From Propionibacterium acidifaciens DSM 21887 (GTDB taxonomy: Bacteria; Actinomycetota; Actinomycetes; Propionibacteriales; Propionibacteriaceae), in NCBI RefSeq assembly GCF_000426605.1, contig NZ_AUFR01000013.1:1-64000 (forward strand): a DNA stretch of 64,000 nt. The letters run 5' to 3'. The translations under genes were made by a program, and so were the position numbers. Below are positions 28,562-38,329 of this stretch, piece by piece. Within the stretch, counting starts at the first letter, position 1; each line of letters begins with the position of its first letter. The notes under the pieces were generated by a model. It was not told the DNA's origin and searched no databases. It saw only the letters and a list, made by a program, of their open reading frames with translations.

Positions 28562-28640
28562 CCCACTCACGAACGCGATGGCAAGGGCCCTGCCGATCAG
28601 GGACGGGGTCCGTCGCATGACCCACTCGCGAATGCGGTGG
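28562..28640. repeat. paired direct repeat upstream of otnK-like gene
   Basis: CCCACTCACGAACGCGATGG (28562-28581) and CCCACTCGCGAATGCGGTGG (28621-28640) match at 17 of 20 positions, 59 bases apart start to start. They flank the likely promoter area of the kinase gene, between it and the GntR-type regulator. They could be operator copies for that regulator. A second candidate, TTGTTCCGACACTAA near 28546, resembles a FadR-type TNGT-ACNA palindrome. Confidence 0.6.
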
Positions 28641-28739
28641 TGAGGAAGCCCCCGACGAGGACGAAGCCGGACGGAGAGAACCCGTCCGGGGCGCGACGGC
28701 CTTGCGGGCCCCTTCGGCCGGGCCCAACGGAAGGACCGA

Positions 28740-29438
28740 TCAGCCGGCGTCGGCCCGGGCGACGGCGTCGCGCGCCGTCTGGTCCATGTGGGCTCTCATG
28801 GCCCGCTCGGCCGCCCGCGGGTCCCCGGCGGCGATGGCGTCGAGGATGGCGCGATGATGGCCCATGGCGCGCTCGCGCACCTCGCTGCTCGCCGAGGTCT
28901 CGGCGCGACCCCGTTCGAGCAGGCCGCGCAGCGGCTCGTAGACGGTGAAGAGGAAGGGGTTCCCCGCAGCCTGGAGGATGTGATCGTGGAAGTCGAGGTC
29001 GGCCGTCGTGGCCCTCTCGGCGTCCCCGGCCTCGTGGTGGGCACGGAAGTCCTCGAGATCGCGTCCGAGGCGGTCCACGTCGGTGCGGGAGCGCCGTTCG
29101 GCGGCGAGGCCCGCGGAGCCCACCTCGATCATCCGACGGATCTCGACGAGCTGCCCGGCGATCTCGCTCCAGCTCGAGGTGCGCGAGCGGAGAGCGACGA
29201 TGCTGCCCAGGTCTGTCCACCTGCCCGGCGGGTTGACGAAGGTGCCGCGGCCGTGGACGGGCCGGAGCACTCCCCTACCCGTCAGCACGCGCACGGCCTC
29301 GCGCAGCGTCAGGCGCGAGACGTCGAGGGTGCGCGCCAGCGCGGCTTCGGCGGGCAGTGCCTCGCCCACGGGGGCTCGACCGCTCACGACCATGTCGAAC
29401 AGCGCGTCGACCGTCGCGCTGACCCTGCTCGCCGACAT
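28740..29438 (-). CDS. FadR-subfamily GntR transcriptional regulator
   Basis: A 232-residue regulator. The N-terminal winged helix contains GEALPAEAALARTLDVSRLT and LREAVRVLTGRGVLRPVHGR, the GntR signature. The C-terminal FCD domain is helical, with metal-binding positions likely in DLDFHDHILQAAGN, GHHRAILDAI and RAHMDQT. FCD regulators usually respond to acids and repress neighbouring catabolic genes. It lies directly upstream of the OtnK/LtnD/GntP genes on the same strand, with the paired repeat between, so it probably controls them. Confidence 0.92.
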   Translation of the reverse strand: MSASRVSATVDALFDMVVSGRAPVGEALPAEAALARTLDVSRLTLREAVRVLTGRGVLRPVHGRGTFVNPPGRWTDLGSIVALRSRTSSWSEIAGQLVEIRRMIEVGSAGLAAERRSRTDVDRLGRDLEDFRAHHEAGDAERATTADLDFHDHILQAAGNPFLFTVYEPLRGLLERGRAETSASSEVRERAMGHHRAILDAIAAGDPRAAERAMRAHMDQTARDAVARADAG

Positions 29439-29501
29439 CGTTCCTCCCAGGGGATCGGGACCGGACGCGGGAAGTCTATTGGATCGGCGACACCGGCCCG
29501 C

Positions 29502-30272
29502 TCAGCGGCCGGCGCGCTCGATGAGCAGCCGGTCGAGGTCGGTGACGACCCGTTGACCGGCCGGGGCCCCGCCGCGCCGGGCCCGGTCGAGCCAGCAGGA
29601 CTGCAGACCGGCCAGGGCCGCTCCCCCGGCGTCGCGCAGGGAGTCGTCGACGTACCCGGTCAGCGCCGGCTCGGCGCCCAGCCGCTCGCAGGCCGCGCGG
29701 TAGGCGGCCGGGTCCGGTTTGCCGGAGCCGAGCCGGTCGGACGAGAGCACGAGGGCGAAGCGGCCCGCCAGTCCGAGCCGGTCGACCTTCATGAGGGTCA
29801 TCCGCTGGGCCGAGTTCGACAGCACGGCGACCGGGACGCCGGCCGCGTCGGCCCGGTCGATGAGGCCCAGGGCGTCGGGCCAGGGCGCGCACGCCGCGGC
29901 GAAGGCCGCCCGGTAGACCGATTCGAAGCGGTGCAGACGCTCGTCGTCGAGCCGCTCGCCCAGACCCGCCGCCATGTCGCCCAGGCGCCCGCGGCGCATC
30001 GTCTCGAAGTCGATGTGCCCACTCGAGAAGCGGTCGAACCATCCGGCGCGGTCGGCCACGTAGTCCTCGATACGGCGCCCGCGCTCCTCATCGTCCAGCT
30101 GCGGCCACAGCTCCTCCGTCGCCCGCCACAGGCCGGTGCGCATGGCCGGGCCCGTCCTGTTGATGGTGTCGTCCATGTCGAGGACGAGGGCGCTCACGGT
30201 GAGCGTCACGGAGCACGACTGCGGTGCGGCGCTCTCGGGCGGTGCGGTGCTCTCTGTCACGCCCCTCAGCAT
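29502..30272 (-). CDS. HAD-superfamily hydrolase
   Basis: A 256-residue haloacid dehalogenase-like phosphatase. Motif I is [12 protein letters not shown] with the nucleophile Asp, motif [11 protein letters not shown], motif III lysine in [10 protein letters not shown] and motif IV in [14 protein letters not shown] helical cap lies between motifs I and II. It resembles the phosphoglycolate-phosphatase/YjjG-type subgroup, but the substrate is unknown. The N-terminal 20 residues before the fold are poorly conserved, so the true start may be further in. It is divergent from the mscR-like gene. Confidence 0.85.
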   Translation of the reverse strand: MLRGVTESTAPPESAAPQSCSVTLTVSALVLDMDDTINRTGPAMRTGLWRATEELWPQLDDEERGRRIEDYVADRAGWFDRFSSGHIDFETMRRGRLGDMAAGLGERLDDERLHRFESVYRAAFAAACAPWPDALGLIDRADAAGVPVAVLSNSAQRMTLMKVDRLGLAGRFALVLSSDRLGSGKPDPAAYRAACERLGAEPALTGYVDDSLRDAGGAALAGLQSCWLDRARRGGAPAGQRVVTDLDRLLIERAGR

Positions 30273-30392
30273 AGGGGGACGGTCCCGCCCGGAGGGCCGG
30301 CGTGACCGTGGACGGTCCGGCGCGATGCCGGCCGGCCACGCTAGCGTCGGAGACGTCCTCCCTCATCAGGGCCGCGATCAAGGAGTCCCCAC

Positions 30393-31445
30393 ATGCCCAC
30401 GACAGTCCAAGGAGTCGTCTCACGAACCAGGGGCGCGCCGGTCGAACTGCTCGACGTCGTCGTCCCCGACCCGGGCCCGGGCGAGGTCGTCGTCGACGTC
30501 GCCGCCTGCGGCGTCTGCCGCACCGACCTGCACTACGCGTCGGGCGCCGTCGGCGACGACTACCCGTTCCTCCTCGGCCACGAGGCGGCCGGCACCGTCG
30601 CCGCCGTCGGCGAGGGCGTCACGCACGTACGGGTGGGCGACCACGTCATCCTCAACTGGCGGGCCGTCTGCGGGCCAGTGCCGGGCCTGCCGCCGGGGCG
30701 AGCCGTGGTACTGCTTCGACACCGCCAATGCGGCCCGTCCGATGAGGCTCGCCGAGGGCACCGGGCTCACCGCCGCCCTCGGCATCGGCGCGCTGACGCC
30801 CCGGACGCCCGTCGCGCAGGGCCAGTGCACGCGGGTGGACCCGTCCGTGCGCCCCGAGGTCGCCGGCCTGCTCGGCTGCGGCGTCATGGCCGGACTCGGG
30901 GCGGCCCTCGGCACCGCCGCCGTGCGCCGCGGCGAGCAGGTGGCCGTCATCGGCCTGGGCGGGTCGGCATGGCCGCCCTGCTCGGCGCCAGACTGGCCGG
31001 CGCCACCGGGCCCATCGCCGTCGACACGGACCCGCGGAGGTTGGCGCTGGCCTCCGGTCTCGGCGCCACCGCGACGATCGACGCCAGCAGCACCGACGTC
31101 GTCGATGTCGTCATCGACGCGCTGGGCACCCCGACGACCTGGACGCAGGCCCTCTACGCGCGGGACCTGGCCGGCCGCCTCGTGTTGGTCGGCGTGCCCG
31201 ACCCCGACGCGCGGATCGACATCCCGCTCGCCGACGTCCTCAGCCACGGCGGTTCGCTCCGGTCGAGCTGGTACGGCGACTGCCTTCCCGAACGTGACGT
31301 GCCGATGCTGCTCGACCTCCACGCACAGGGCCGCCTCGACCTCGACGCCTTCGTCTCCGAGACGATCGGCCTCGACGAGGTGAACGAGGCCCTCGCTCGG
31401 ATGGGCACCGGGCAGGTGCTGCGCTCGGTCGTGGTCATGGGCTGA
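30393..31445 (+). pseudogene. mscR: S-(hydroxymethyl)mycothiol dehydrogenase, two compensating frameshifts
   Basis: The start and end are in one frame and the middle in another. Read together the product is a zinc MDR dehydrogenase: [50 protein letters not shown], then in the second frame [20 protein letters not shown] and [19 protein letters not shown], then the first frame again [20 protein letters not shown]. This closely matches mycothiol-dependent formaldehyde dehydrogenase (AdhE2/MSCR) of mycobacteria, including NWRAVCGQCRAC. The first break (near 30676, GCGGGCCAGTGC) fits one extra C; the second (near 30962, GGGCGGGTCGG) fits one missing base. Two opposite single-base errors within 290 bases that spare the outer frame suggest sequencing error more than decay. 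Confidence 0.88.
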
Positions 31446-31465
31446 GGACGCCCCGCCCTCCGGGC

Positions 31466-32587
31466 TCAGTCGCCGAAGCCGGTGTTGACCTCCTTGGCCG
31501 CCCGGATCCACGGATGATCGGTGGGCACGTAACGGACCCTCCCGGCGACCTCCTCGAGCGGGACGGGGACGGCCTGCTCGCCCTTCGCGGCGACCATGAC
31601 GCCGAAGACCCCCTGGCTGACGAGGTCGGCGCCGGCGGTGCCGAGCAGGGTGGCCAGCTGGCGGTCGCGGCCGCACGGGATGCCGCCGCGCTGGACGTAG
31701 CCGAGAATCGAGACCCTCGACTCCAGGCCGGTGGCGGCCTCCAGCTGGGAGGCCAGGGCGAAGGTGTGGGCGCGGTGTGAGGCCTCGACGGCCCGGCGGT
31801 GCTGCTTGGCGGCGTCGCGGCCCTCCGGCGAGTCGGCCTCCTTGACCAGCGCCTCGGCGGCGGCCAGCTCGGCGGCGTCGGCCACGGAGCGCGCGCCCTC
31901 GGCGACCGCGATGACCGAGAAGTTGCTGCCACCCGCGCGTCGGCGCTTGATCGTCTCGGCGATCGACTCGACGTTGTAGGGCACCTCGGGCAGCAGGATG
32001 ACGTCGGCGCCCCCGGCGATCCCGGCGCCGAGCGCGAGCCATCCAGCCCGGTGGCCCATGATCTCCGTGAGGATGATGCGGTGGTGGCTGTGCGCGGTGG
32101 AGTGCAGCCGGTCGATGGCGTCGGTGGCGATCTCGAGGGCCGTCGCGAAGCCGAAGGTCCGGTCGGTGCCGACGAGGTCGTTGTCGATCGTCTTGGGCAG
32201 CGTCATGACGTTCATCCCGGCGTCGGACAGGCGCTTGGCGTTCTTGGCCGTGCCGCCCCCGCCGAGGCAGACGAGCGCGTCGAGCTCGTCCTTCTCGTAG
32301 TTCTTCCTGATCGTGTCGATCATGCTGCGCGGTTTGCCGTCCACCATCATCTTGTGGACCTTGTCGCGGCTGGTGCCCAGGATCGTGCCGCCGACGGTGA
32401 GGATGCCCGACAGGGCCGCCGAGTCGAGCTCGATGAAGCGGTTCTCGGCCAGGCCGCGCATGCCGTCGCGGAAGCCGATGAGCTCCATGCCGTGGGTGCC
32501 GATGGCGGCCTTGCCGAAGCCGCGGATGGCGGCGTTCAGGCCGGGGCTGTCGCCTCCGGCGGTGAGGATCCCGACACGCATCGTCAT
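31466..32587 (-). CDS. pfkA: 6-phosphofructokinase (group III type)
   Basis: A 373-residue PfkA-family protein phosphorylating fructose-6-phosphate in glycolysis. Visible signatures are [35 protein letters not shown], the active-site [12 protein letters not shown] and [14 protein letters not shown]. At the phosphoryl-donor site the enzyme has GGGGTAKNA where E. coli ATP-PFK has GGDGS, and Lys in PKTIDND where E. coli has Gly. These residues mark the group III or mixed-substrate branch, so ATP versus pyrophosphate use cannot be decided from sequence. The start has AAAGGAG ahead. thrC lies upstream on the same strand. Confidence 0.93.
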   Translation of the reverse strand: MTMRVGILTAGGDSPGLNAAIRGFGKAAIGTHGMELIGFRDGMRGLAENRFIELDSAALSGILTVGGTILGTSRDKVHKMMVDGKPRSMIDTIRKNYEKDELDALVCLGGGGTAKNAKRLSDAGMNVMTLPKTIDNDLVGTDRTFGFATALEIATDAIDRLHSTAHSHHRIILTEIMGHRAGWLALGAGIAGGADVILLPEVPYNVESIAETIKRRRAGGSNFSVIAVAEGARSVADAAELAAAEALVKEADSPEGRDAAKQHRRAVEASHRAHTFALASQLEAATGLESRVSILGYVQRGGIPCGRDRQLATLLGTAGADLVSQGVFGVMVAAKGEQAVPVPLEEVAGRVRYVPTDHPWIRAAKEVNTGFGD

Positions 32588-32620
32588 GATCGTCTCCTTT
32601 CTCGGTGGGTGGCGGCCCGT

Positions 32621-34072
32621 TCAACGGACCAGGTTCGGCAGGGACCCGACGGTGTCCACGACGAGCCGCCTGAGGGCCTCGACGTCGTTCGGCAGGTCGA
32701 CGACCCGGCGCGGCCCCTCCTCGACGCCGGCGAAGCGCTCGGGGACGGGCGGCCGGCAGCCGATGGCCTCCTCGATCGTCGCGGCGAACTTCACCGGCAG
32801 GGCGGTCTCGAGAACGACGACGGGTTCATCCGCCACGTACTGCTCGGCGACCGTGACGGCGTCGGCGGTGTGCGGGTCGACGAGGACGCCGTGCTCGCGC
32901 CAGAGACGGCCGATGGTGGCGACCCGGTCGGCGTGGGTCGACGAACCGGAGACGAAACCATAGCTGGTGCGCACCGCCTCGAACTCGGGGGTCCCGGAGA
33001 TGTCGAAGGAGCCGCCCTCGGCGACCGCGTCGAAGAGTTCCCGGACCCTGGCGCCGTCGCGGCCGTACAGGTCGGCGATGAAACGCTCGAAGTTGGAGGC
33101 CTTCGAGATGTCCATGCTCGGCGAACTGGTCGCCCAGGTCTGCTCGGAGCTGCGCGGACGGTAGACGCCGGTGCGGAAGAACTCGTCGAGGACGTCGTTC
33201 TCGTTGGTGGCGAGGATGAGGCGACGGATCGGCAGCCCCATGGAGCGGGCGACGTGGCCGGCGCAGATGTCGCCGAAGTTGCCGGTCGGCACGGCGAAGC
33301 TGATCTCCTGCCCCGGCCCGTCGGTGACGCGCAGCCAGCAGCTGACGTAGTAGACGACCTGGGCCACCAGGCGGGCCCAGTTGATCGAGTTGACGGCGCC
33401 CAGGTGGTACTCGGCCTTGAAGGCGGCGTCGGCGTTGAGGGCCTTGACGAGGTCCTGGCAGTCGTCGAAGACGCCGTCGACGGCGACGTTGACGATGTTC
33501 GCGTCGGTGAGGGAGAACATCTGGGCCTGCTGGAAGGGCGTCATGCGTCCCGCCGGGGTGAGCATGACGACGGCGATGCCCTCGCGCCCGCGCATCGCGT
33601 ACTCGGCCGAGCTGCCGGTGTCGCCGCTTGTCGCGCCGACGATCGTCATCCATGAGCCGCGGCGCGCGAGCTCGTACTCGAAGAGCTCGCCGAGCAGCTG
33701 CATCGCCATGTCCTTGAAGGCCGCCGTCGGGCCGTTGGACAGGTGGCCGAGCCACAGCGGACCGTCGCCGATGCGGCTGACCGGGACGATCCGCGGATCG
33801 GAGAACTTCCCGCCGGTGTAGGCCGCGGTGGTGAGGCGCTCGAGGTCGGACGCGGGGATGTCGTCGAGGAACAGGCCGATCATCCGGGCCGCCAGGGCCG
33901 CGTAGCCCTCGGCGGCGAGCAGCCCGCGCCACTGCTCGAGCGTCCCGGCGTCCAGCCGCGGGTACTCCTCGGGCAGGAAGAGGCCGCCGTCAGCGGCGAG
34001 GCCTTCGAGCAGGATGTCGCAGAACGGCTTGGCATCGTCGGCGCCCACGGCGCGGGTCGAGAGATAACGCAC
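32621..34072 (-). CDS. thrC: threonine synthase
   Basis: A 483-residue PLP enzyme converting O-phosphohomoserine to threonine. It starts from GTG with RYLSTRAVGADDAKPFCDIL, typical of the fungal/actinobacterial-length ThrC class. The PLP lysine lies in NGPTAAFKDMAMQLLGELF; other signatures are GATSGDTGSSAEYAM and VPTGNFGDICAGHVA. The length and N-terminal domain fit class I ThrC. It is a single gene between clpX and pfkA, which are unrelated in function, so it looks inserted into the usual clp neighbourhood. Confidence 0.96.
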   Translation of the reverse strand: MRYLSTRAVGADDAKPFCDILLEGLAADGGLFLPEEYPRLDAGTLEQWRGLLAAEGYAALAARMIGLFLDDIPASDLERLTTAAYTGGKFSDPRIVPVSRIGDGPLWLGHLSNGPTAAFKDMAMQLLGELFEYELARRGSWMTIVGATSGDTGSSAEYAMRGREGIAVVMLTPAGRMTPFQQAQMFSLTDANIVNVAVDGVFDDCQDLVKALNADAAFKAEYHLGAVNSINWARLVAQVVYYVSCWLRVTDGPGQEISFAVPTGNFGDICAGHVARSMGLPIRRLILATNENDVLDEFFRTGVYRPRSSEQTWATSSPSMDISKASNFERFIADLYGRDGARVRELFDAVAEGGSFDISGTPEFEAVRTSYGFVSGSSTHADRVATIGRLWREHGVLVDPHTADAVTVAEQYVADEPVVVLETALPVKFAATIEEAIGCRPPVPERFAGVEEGPRRVVDLPNDVEALRRLVVDTVGSLPNLVR

Positions 34073-34130
34073 AGGTGCAGGCTACCGGTCGCCGCTGTGC
34101 CGCACCCCCGGGCCCGTCCGCGTCGGCCGG

Positions 34131-35408
34131 TCAGGCCGCCGGCTCGCCGGCCCGGGCCCGCGTGACGAGCCGCGGCGGCGCCTCGCCGCGCACCGCGTCG
34201 CCGGTGATGACGACCTGGGCGATGTCGTCGCGACTGGGCACCTCGAACATGACGTCGCCGAGGGTCTCCTCGAGGATGGCGCGCAGCCCGCGCGCCCCGG
34301 TGCCCCGCTCGATGGCCTTCTCGGCCACGGCGGCGATGGCGTCCGGCGCGAACTCCAGGCAGACCCCGTCGAGCTCGAAGAGCTTGGTGAACTGCTTGAC
34401 GAGGGCGTTGCGCGGCTCGGTGAGGATGCGGCGCAGAGCCGTCTCGTCGAGCCGGGGCACCGTGGCGACGACCGGCAGCCGGCCGATGAACTCGGGGATC
34501 AGCCCGAAGGCGTGCAGGTCCTCGGGCCGCACGCCGGTGAAGGGGTCGACGCCGCTCGGGCGGCGCTTCACGTCGTCATTGGTGAAGCCGACCGACCGCC
34601 TGCCGACGCGCTCGGCGATGATGTCCTCGAGCCCGGCGAAGGCGCCGCCCACGATGAACAGCACGTTGGTGGTGTCGATCTGGATGAACTCCTGGTGCGG
34701 GTGCTTGCGCCCGCCCTGGGGCGGGACCGAGGCGACGGTGCCCTCGAGGATCTTCAGCAGCGCCTGCTGGACGCCCTCGCCCGAGACGTCCCGGGTGATC
34801 GAGGGGTTCTCGGACTTGCGCGCCACCTTGTCGATCTCGTCGATGTAGATGATGCCCGTCTCGGCCTTCTTCACGTCGAAGTCGGCGGCCTGGATGAGCT
34901 TGAGCAGGATGTTCTCGACGTCCTCGCCCACGTAGCCGGCCTCGGTGAGGGCCGTGGCGTCGGCCATGGCGAAAGGCACGTTGAGCATGCGGGCGAGGGT
35001 CTGCGCCAGATAGGTCTTGCCGCAGCCGGTGGGCCCGATGAGCAGGATGTTCGACTTGCCGAGCTCGACGTCCTCGGAGGCGGCGTGCTTGGCGCCCTCG
35101 ACGCCCGTGCCGGCGTTGAGGCGCTTGTAGTGGTTGTAGACGGCCACCGCGAGCGCCTTCTTGGCGTCGTCCTGGCCGATGATGTACTGGTCGAGGAATT
35201 CGCGGATCTCGACCGGTTTGGGCAGTTTCGAGGGGGCCTCGGTCTCCTCGCTCTGGGAGAACTCCTCCTCGATGATCTCGTTGCACAGGTCGATGCACTC
35301 GTCGCAGATGTAGACCCCCGGCCCGGCGATGAGCTTCTTGACCTGCTTCTGGCTCTTGCCGCAGAACGAACACTTGAACAGATCGCTGCTCTCCCCAATG
35401 CGCGGCAT
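34131..35408 (-). CDS. clpX: ATP-dependent Clp protease ATP-binding subunit ClpX
   Basis: ClpX is a hexameric AAA+ unfoldase feeding ClpP. The 425-residue protein starts [20 protein letters not shown] with the zinc-binding domain (CSFC and CDEC about 20 residues later). The AAA+ domain has [15 protein letters not shown] (Walker A), [12 protein letters not shown] (Walker B), the pore loop region GYVGEDVE and the C-terminal sensor 2 area [21 protein letters not shown] lies just before the ATG. It follows clpP1-clpP2 after a 194-base gap that could hold its own promoter. Confidence 0.98.
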   Translation of the reverse strand: MPRIGESSDLFKCSFCGKSQKQVKKLIAGPGVYICDECIDLCNEIIEEEFSQSEETEAPSKLPKPVEIREFLDQYIIGQDDAKKALAVAVYNHYKRLNAGTGVEGAKHAASEDVELGKSNILLIGPTGCGKTYLAQTLARMLNVPFAMADATALTEAGYVGEDVENILLKLIQAADFDVKKAETGIIYIDEIDKVARKSENPSITRDVSGEGVQQALLKILEGTVASVPPQGGRKHPHQEFIQIDTTNVLFIVGGAFAGLEDIIAERVGRRSVGFTNDDVKRRPSGVDPFTGVRPEDLHAFGLIPEFIGRLPVVATVPRLDETALRRILTEPRNALVKQFTKLFELDGVCLEFAPDAIAAVAEKAIERGTGARGLRAILEETLGDVMFEVPSRDDIAQVVITGDAVRGEAPPRLVTRARAGEPAA

Positions 35409-35602
35409 GGCCACCTCCTTGCTGCACGACGCCCACGCGCCCCCGCGCATCGGGCCGGGCCGGTCAGCCCCGTCGGGTCCATTCAAGCACGCCCCCGCCC
35501 GACGGACTCGACACGGTCCATCGGAGCCCGGTCCGCCGGGCGGGCGCCCCGCGACCGGAATGCGGACAGGACCGCGGCCCTCACCCCGGTCATCCGGCCT
35601 CG

Positions 35603-36265
35603 TCAGTCCTTCAGCGAGGTGAGGATGTCGTCGACGAGGCCGTACTCGACGGCCTCCTCGGCGGTGAGGAACTTGTCCCGCTCGACGTCGAGGCTGATCT
35701 TCTCCTTGGGCTGGCCCGTGGCGTCGGCGAGCATCGTCTCCATGAGCTCGCGGATGCGCAGGATCTCGTTGGCCTGGATCTCCAGGTCGCTGGACTGACC
35801 GTAGCTGCCCTCGCCGCCCATGGACGGCTGGTGGATCAGGATGCGGCTGTTCGGCAGCGCCAGGCGCTGGCCCTTCGTGCCGGCCGCCAGCAGCACGGCG
35901 GACGCCGAGGCGGCCTGGCCGAGGCAGATGGTCTGCACGGCGGGCTTGATGTAGCGCATCGTGTCGTAGATGGCGGTCAGCGCGGTGAACGAGCCGCCGG
36001 GCGAGTTGATGTAGATCGAGATCGGGCGGTCGGCGTCCATCGACTGCAGGCACAGCAGCTGGGCCATGACCGCATTGGCGATGTCGTCGGTGATCGGCGT
36101 GCCGAGGAAGATGATGCGGTCCTCGAACAGCTTGGTGTAAGGGTCGACCCGGCGCACGCCGTAGCTGGTGCGCTCCTCCCACTGGGGGATGTAGTACTCG
36201 GCGCTGGGCGGGACGACCACGCCGCCGGGGGCCGGGGGCATCGCCGCGCTGAAGTCGTCAGTCAT
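35603..36265 (-). CDS. clpP2: ATP-dependent Clp protease proteolytic subunit ClpP2
   Basis: A 220-residue serine protease subunit. The catalytic serine lies in [20 protein letters not shown], the histidine in [15 protein letters not shown] and the aspartate in [20 protein letters not shown]. The N-terminus is longer than in ClpP1 ([20 protein letters not shown]), as in other actinobacterial ClpP2 proteins, which pair with ClpP1 in a mixed tetradecamer and dock ClpX. It begins 8 bases after the clpP1 stop, so both are co-expressed. Confidence 0.96.
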   Translation of the reverse strand: MTDDFSAAMPPAPGGVVVPPSAEYYIPQWEERTSYGVRRVDPYTKLFEDRIIFLGTPITDDIANAVMAQLLCLQSMDADRPISIYINSPGGSFTALTAIYDTMRYIKPAVQTICLGQAASASAVLLAAGTKGQRLALPNSRILIHQPSMGGEGSYGQSSDLEIQANEILRIRELMETMLADATGQPKEKISLDVERDKFLTAEEAVEYGLVDDILTSLKD

Positions 36266-36273
36266 GGGAGTCC

Positions 36274-36897
36274 TCACTGGTTCGGCGCGTCGCTCATGGA
36301 GATCTTCGACGCGCGATCGTAGACGTGATCGATGAAGCCGTACTCCAGGGCCTCGGTCGCGGTGAACCACCGGTCGCGGTCGGAGTCCTTGGTGATCTGC
36401 TCGACGGTCTGCCCGGTGTGCCGGGCGATGAGCCCGGCCATCTCGTGCTTGAGGTGGATGGACTGCTCCGCCTGGATCTTGATGTCGGAGGCCGTGCCGC
36501 CGATGCCGCCCGAGGGCTGGTGCATGAGGATGCGGGCGTGCGGCAGCGCGTAGCGCTTGCCCGGCGTGCCGCCGGACAGCAGGAACTGGCTCATCGAGGC
36601 GGCCAGCCCGAGGGCGACCGTGGCCACGTCGTTGCTGATCCACTGCATGGTGTCGTAGATCGCCATGCCGGAGTCGATCGAACCGCCGGGCGAGTTGATG
36701 TAGAGGTAGATGTCCTTGTGGGGGTCCTCGGCGTTGAGCAGCAGCATCTGCGCGCAGATCGCGTTGGAGTTCTCGTCCTTCACCTCGGAGCCGAGGAAGA
36801 CGATGCGGTTGGCCAGCAGGGACTGATACACGTTGTCGGTCAGGCCGACGCCGCCGGTACCGGCGGCCATCGCGGGCAGCACGGGGTTCTTGACCAT
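36274..36897 (-). CDS. clpP1: ATP-dependent Clp protease proteolytic subunit ClpP1
   Basis: A 207-residue ClpP. The serine lies in [20 protein letters not shown], the histidine in [15 protein letters not shown] and the aspartate in [19 protein letters not shown]. The chosen ATG ([13 protein letters not shown]) is at 36897; GTG and TTG starts up to 39 bases earlier are possible, since the frame stays open. The first gene of the clpP1-clpP2(-clpX) unit, it usually follows tig directly. Here an AI-2E-type permease gene lies between tig and clpP1. Confidence 0.95.
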   Translation of the reverse strand: MVKNPVLPAMAAGTGGVGLTDNVYQSLLANRIVFLGSEVKDENSNAICAQMLLLNAEDPHKDIYLYINSPGGSIDSGMAIYDTMQWISNDVATVALGLAASMSQFLLSGGTPGKRYALPHARILMHQPSGGIGGTASDIKIQAEQSIHLKHEMAGLIARHTGQTVEQITKDSDRDRWFTATEALEYGFIDHVYDRASKISMSDAPNQ

Positions 36898-36979
36898 GTC
36901 ATTCACATCGTCGAACCTACCTGGGGGCACCGGCAAACCGGAGCGGGACCCGCATGTTTTTCACTGCCGGCCGGAAGGA

Positions 36980-36998
36980 TTGAGCCGATCCGGCTCAA
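36980..36998. terminator. inverted repeat between AI-2E permease and clpP1
   Basis: TTGAGCCG-ATC-CGGCTCAA is a perfect 8-bp stem with a 3-base loop, 27 bases downstream of the permease stop and about 85 bases upstream of clpP1. It may terminate the permease transcript, or serve as a palindromic operator for the clp genes. No U-run is present to decide. Confidence 0.5.
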
Positions 36999-37024
36999 CT
37001 CCGGGGTCCTCGGCCAGCCGGGGG

Positions 37025-38122
37025 TCAGGAGCGCTGCCGGACGGCCCCGTCGGCGTCGTGCGGGTCCGAGGCGATGAGCGCGTTGATCCAGCGGGCGCTG
37101 GGGTCGGCGTCGACGACGAGCGCCTTGACGAGCAGGGTCATCGGCAGCGCCAGCAGGGTGCCGAGGGCGCCGAGCACGGCGCCCCACACGAGCAGGGAGA
37201 CGAACGAGACGGTGGGGGTCACGCCGACGGCGTCGCCGGCGAAGCGCGGCTGGATGATCGTCTGGAGGACGAAGTTGACCACGCAGTAGGCGGCGACGAC
37301 GACGAGCGCCTGCTTCCATCCGAGGGAGACGAGCGCGACGAGGGCGGGCGGGACGAGGCCGACGATGAAGCCGACGTTCGGGATGTAGTTGGTGAGGAAG
37401 CTCAGCAGCCCCCAGATGATGACGCCGGGCACGCCCATGACCTGGAGGAGGACGACGTCGAGCACGGCCACGATGAGGCCGAACACGGTGGTGACGATCC
37501 AGTAGGACCGGACGCCCTGGCTGAAGGAGCGGAAGCCCGCGACGATCCGCGAGTGGGTCGAGGCGGCGATCGCCAGGCGCTGGGCGAAGCCGGCGGTGTC
37601 CATGGCCATGAAGACGAGGGCGCACACGAGGACGGACAGGCCGCCGAGGAAGCCGGTCGAGGCGGACAGGAGCGAGGTGGCCGCGTTGAGCAGGGAGTTC
37701 GGGTCGATCTTGCCCAGCGCCCCCGTGAGCGAGGCGTGGTCCAGGCCCAGGTCCGAGGCGAAGGAGATGAGCCGGTCGTACAGGGCGACGAACTGACCGG
37801 TGTACTGCGGGATCATGCCGATGATCTCGTTGACCGCCCAGATGAAGCCCGCCAGCATCAGGAGGAGCAGGACGAAGACCACGAGTGCGACGATGATGGC
37901 CGACAGGGCCGAGGGGCAGCCCCTACGCACGAGCCAGGTGTGGAACGGGTAGACCGTCACCATGAGGTTGAGCGCCAGGAAGACCGGGCCGAAGATGCCC
38001 GAGTAGCTCCTCAGCAGCATGAGCGCGGCGAGCACGAGGACGACGCCCAGCGCGATCTGCAGGGGCCTCGGCAGCCCGCCCGCCGGGGTCCGCGCCCCGG
38101 TGACGCCATCCGTGTCGTTCAT
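37025..38122 (-). CDS. AI-2E-family transporter (PF01594-type membrane protein)
   Basis: A 365-residue membrane protein with about eight hydrophobic segments. Characteristic parts are VFLALNLMVTVYPFHTWLVR, the amphipathic middle region (NSLLNAATSLLSASTGFLGG), then GLLSFLTNYIPNVGFIVGLV and the C-terminal VVWGAVLGALGTLLALPMTL-like stretch. The family (formerly UPF0118/PerM) includes ion-coupled transporters and putative autoinducer-2 exporters; the substrate is not predictable. AGGGGGAGC precedes the ATG. It splits the tig-clpP1 pair common in related genomes. Confidence 0.9.
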   Translation of the reverse strand: MNDTDGVTGARTPAGGLPRPLQIALGVVLVLAALMLLRSYSGIFGPVFLALNLMVTVYPFHTWLVRRGCPSALSAIIVALVVFVLLLLMLAGFIWAVNEIIGMIPQYTGQFVALYDRLISFASDLGLDHASLTGALGKIDPNSLLNAATSLLSASTGFLGGLSVLVCALVFMAMDTAGFAQRLAIAASTHSRIVAGFRSFSQGVRSYWIVTTVFGLIVAVLDVVLLQVMGVPGVIIWGLLSFLTNYIPNVGFIVGLVPPALVALVSLGWKQALVVVAAYCVVNFVLQTIIQPRFAGDAVGVTPTVSFVSLLVWGAVLGALGTLLALPMTLLVKALVVDADPSARWINALIASDPHDADGAVRQRS

Positions 38123-38271
38123 CGCATGCTCCCCCTCATCGGACGAGCGCTCAGCCTAGCAACGCCGCGGCGTCCCGGCCGGGCGGTCCACGCCGGGGAC
38201 CCGGGCCGGACCCCGTGGAGGCGGGCCGTCACCGGCGCCGGGCCGGAGCGGCACAACGCACGGACGGCACA

Positions 38272-38299
38272 ACGCACGGGGCGCCGGCGCCCCGTGCGT
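38272..38299. terminator. perfect 28-base palindrome after tig
   Basis: ACGCACGGGGCGCC followed by its exact complement GGCGCCCCGTGCGT. It lies 31 bases downstream of the tig stop and reads the same on both strands. It can form a long GC hairpin and probably terminates tig. A GGCACAACGCACGG pair precedes it on the plus strand. Confidence 0.7.
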
Positions 38300-38329
38300 T
38301 CGGAACTCGTGGCCCCGAGGACGGGCCGA

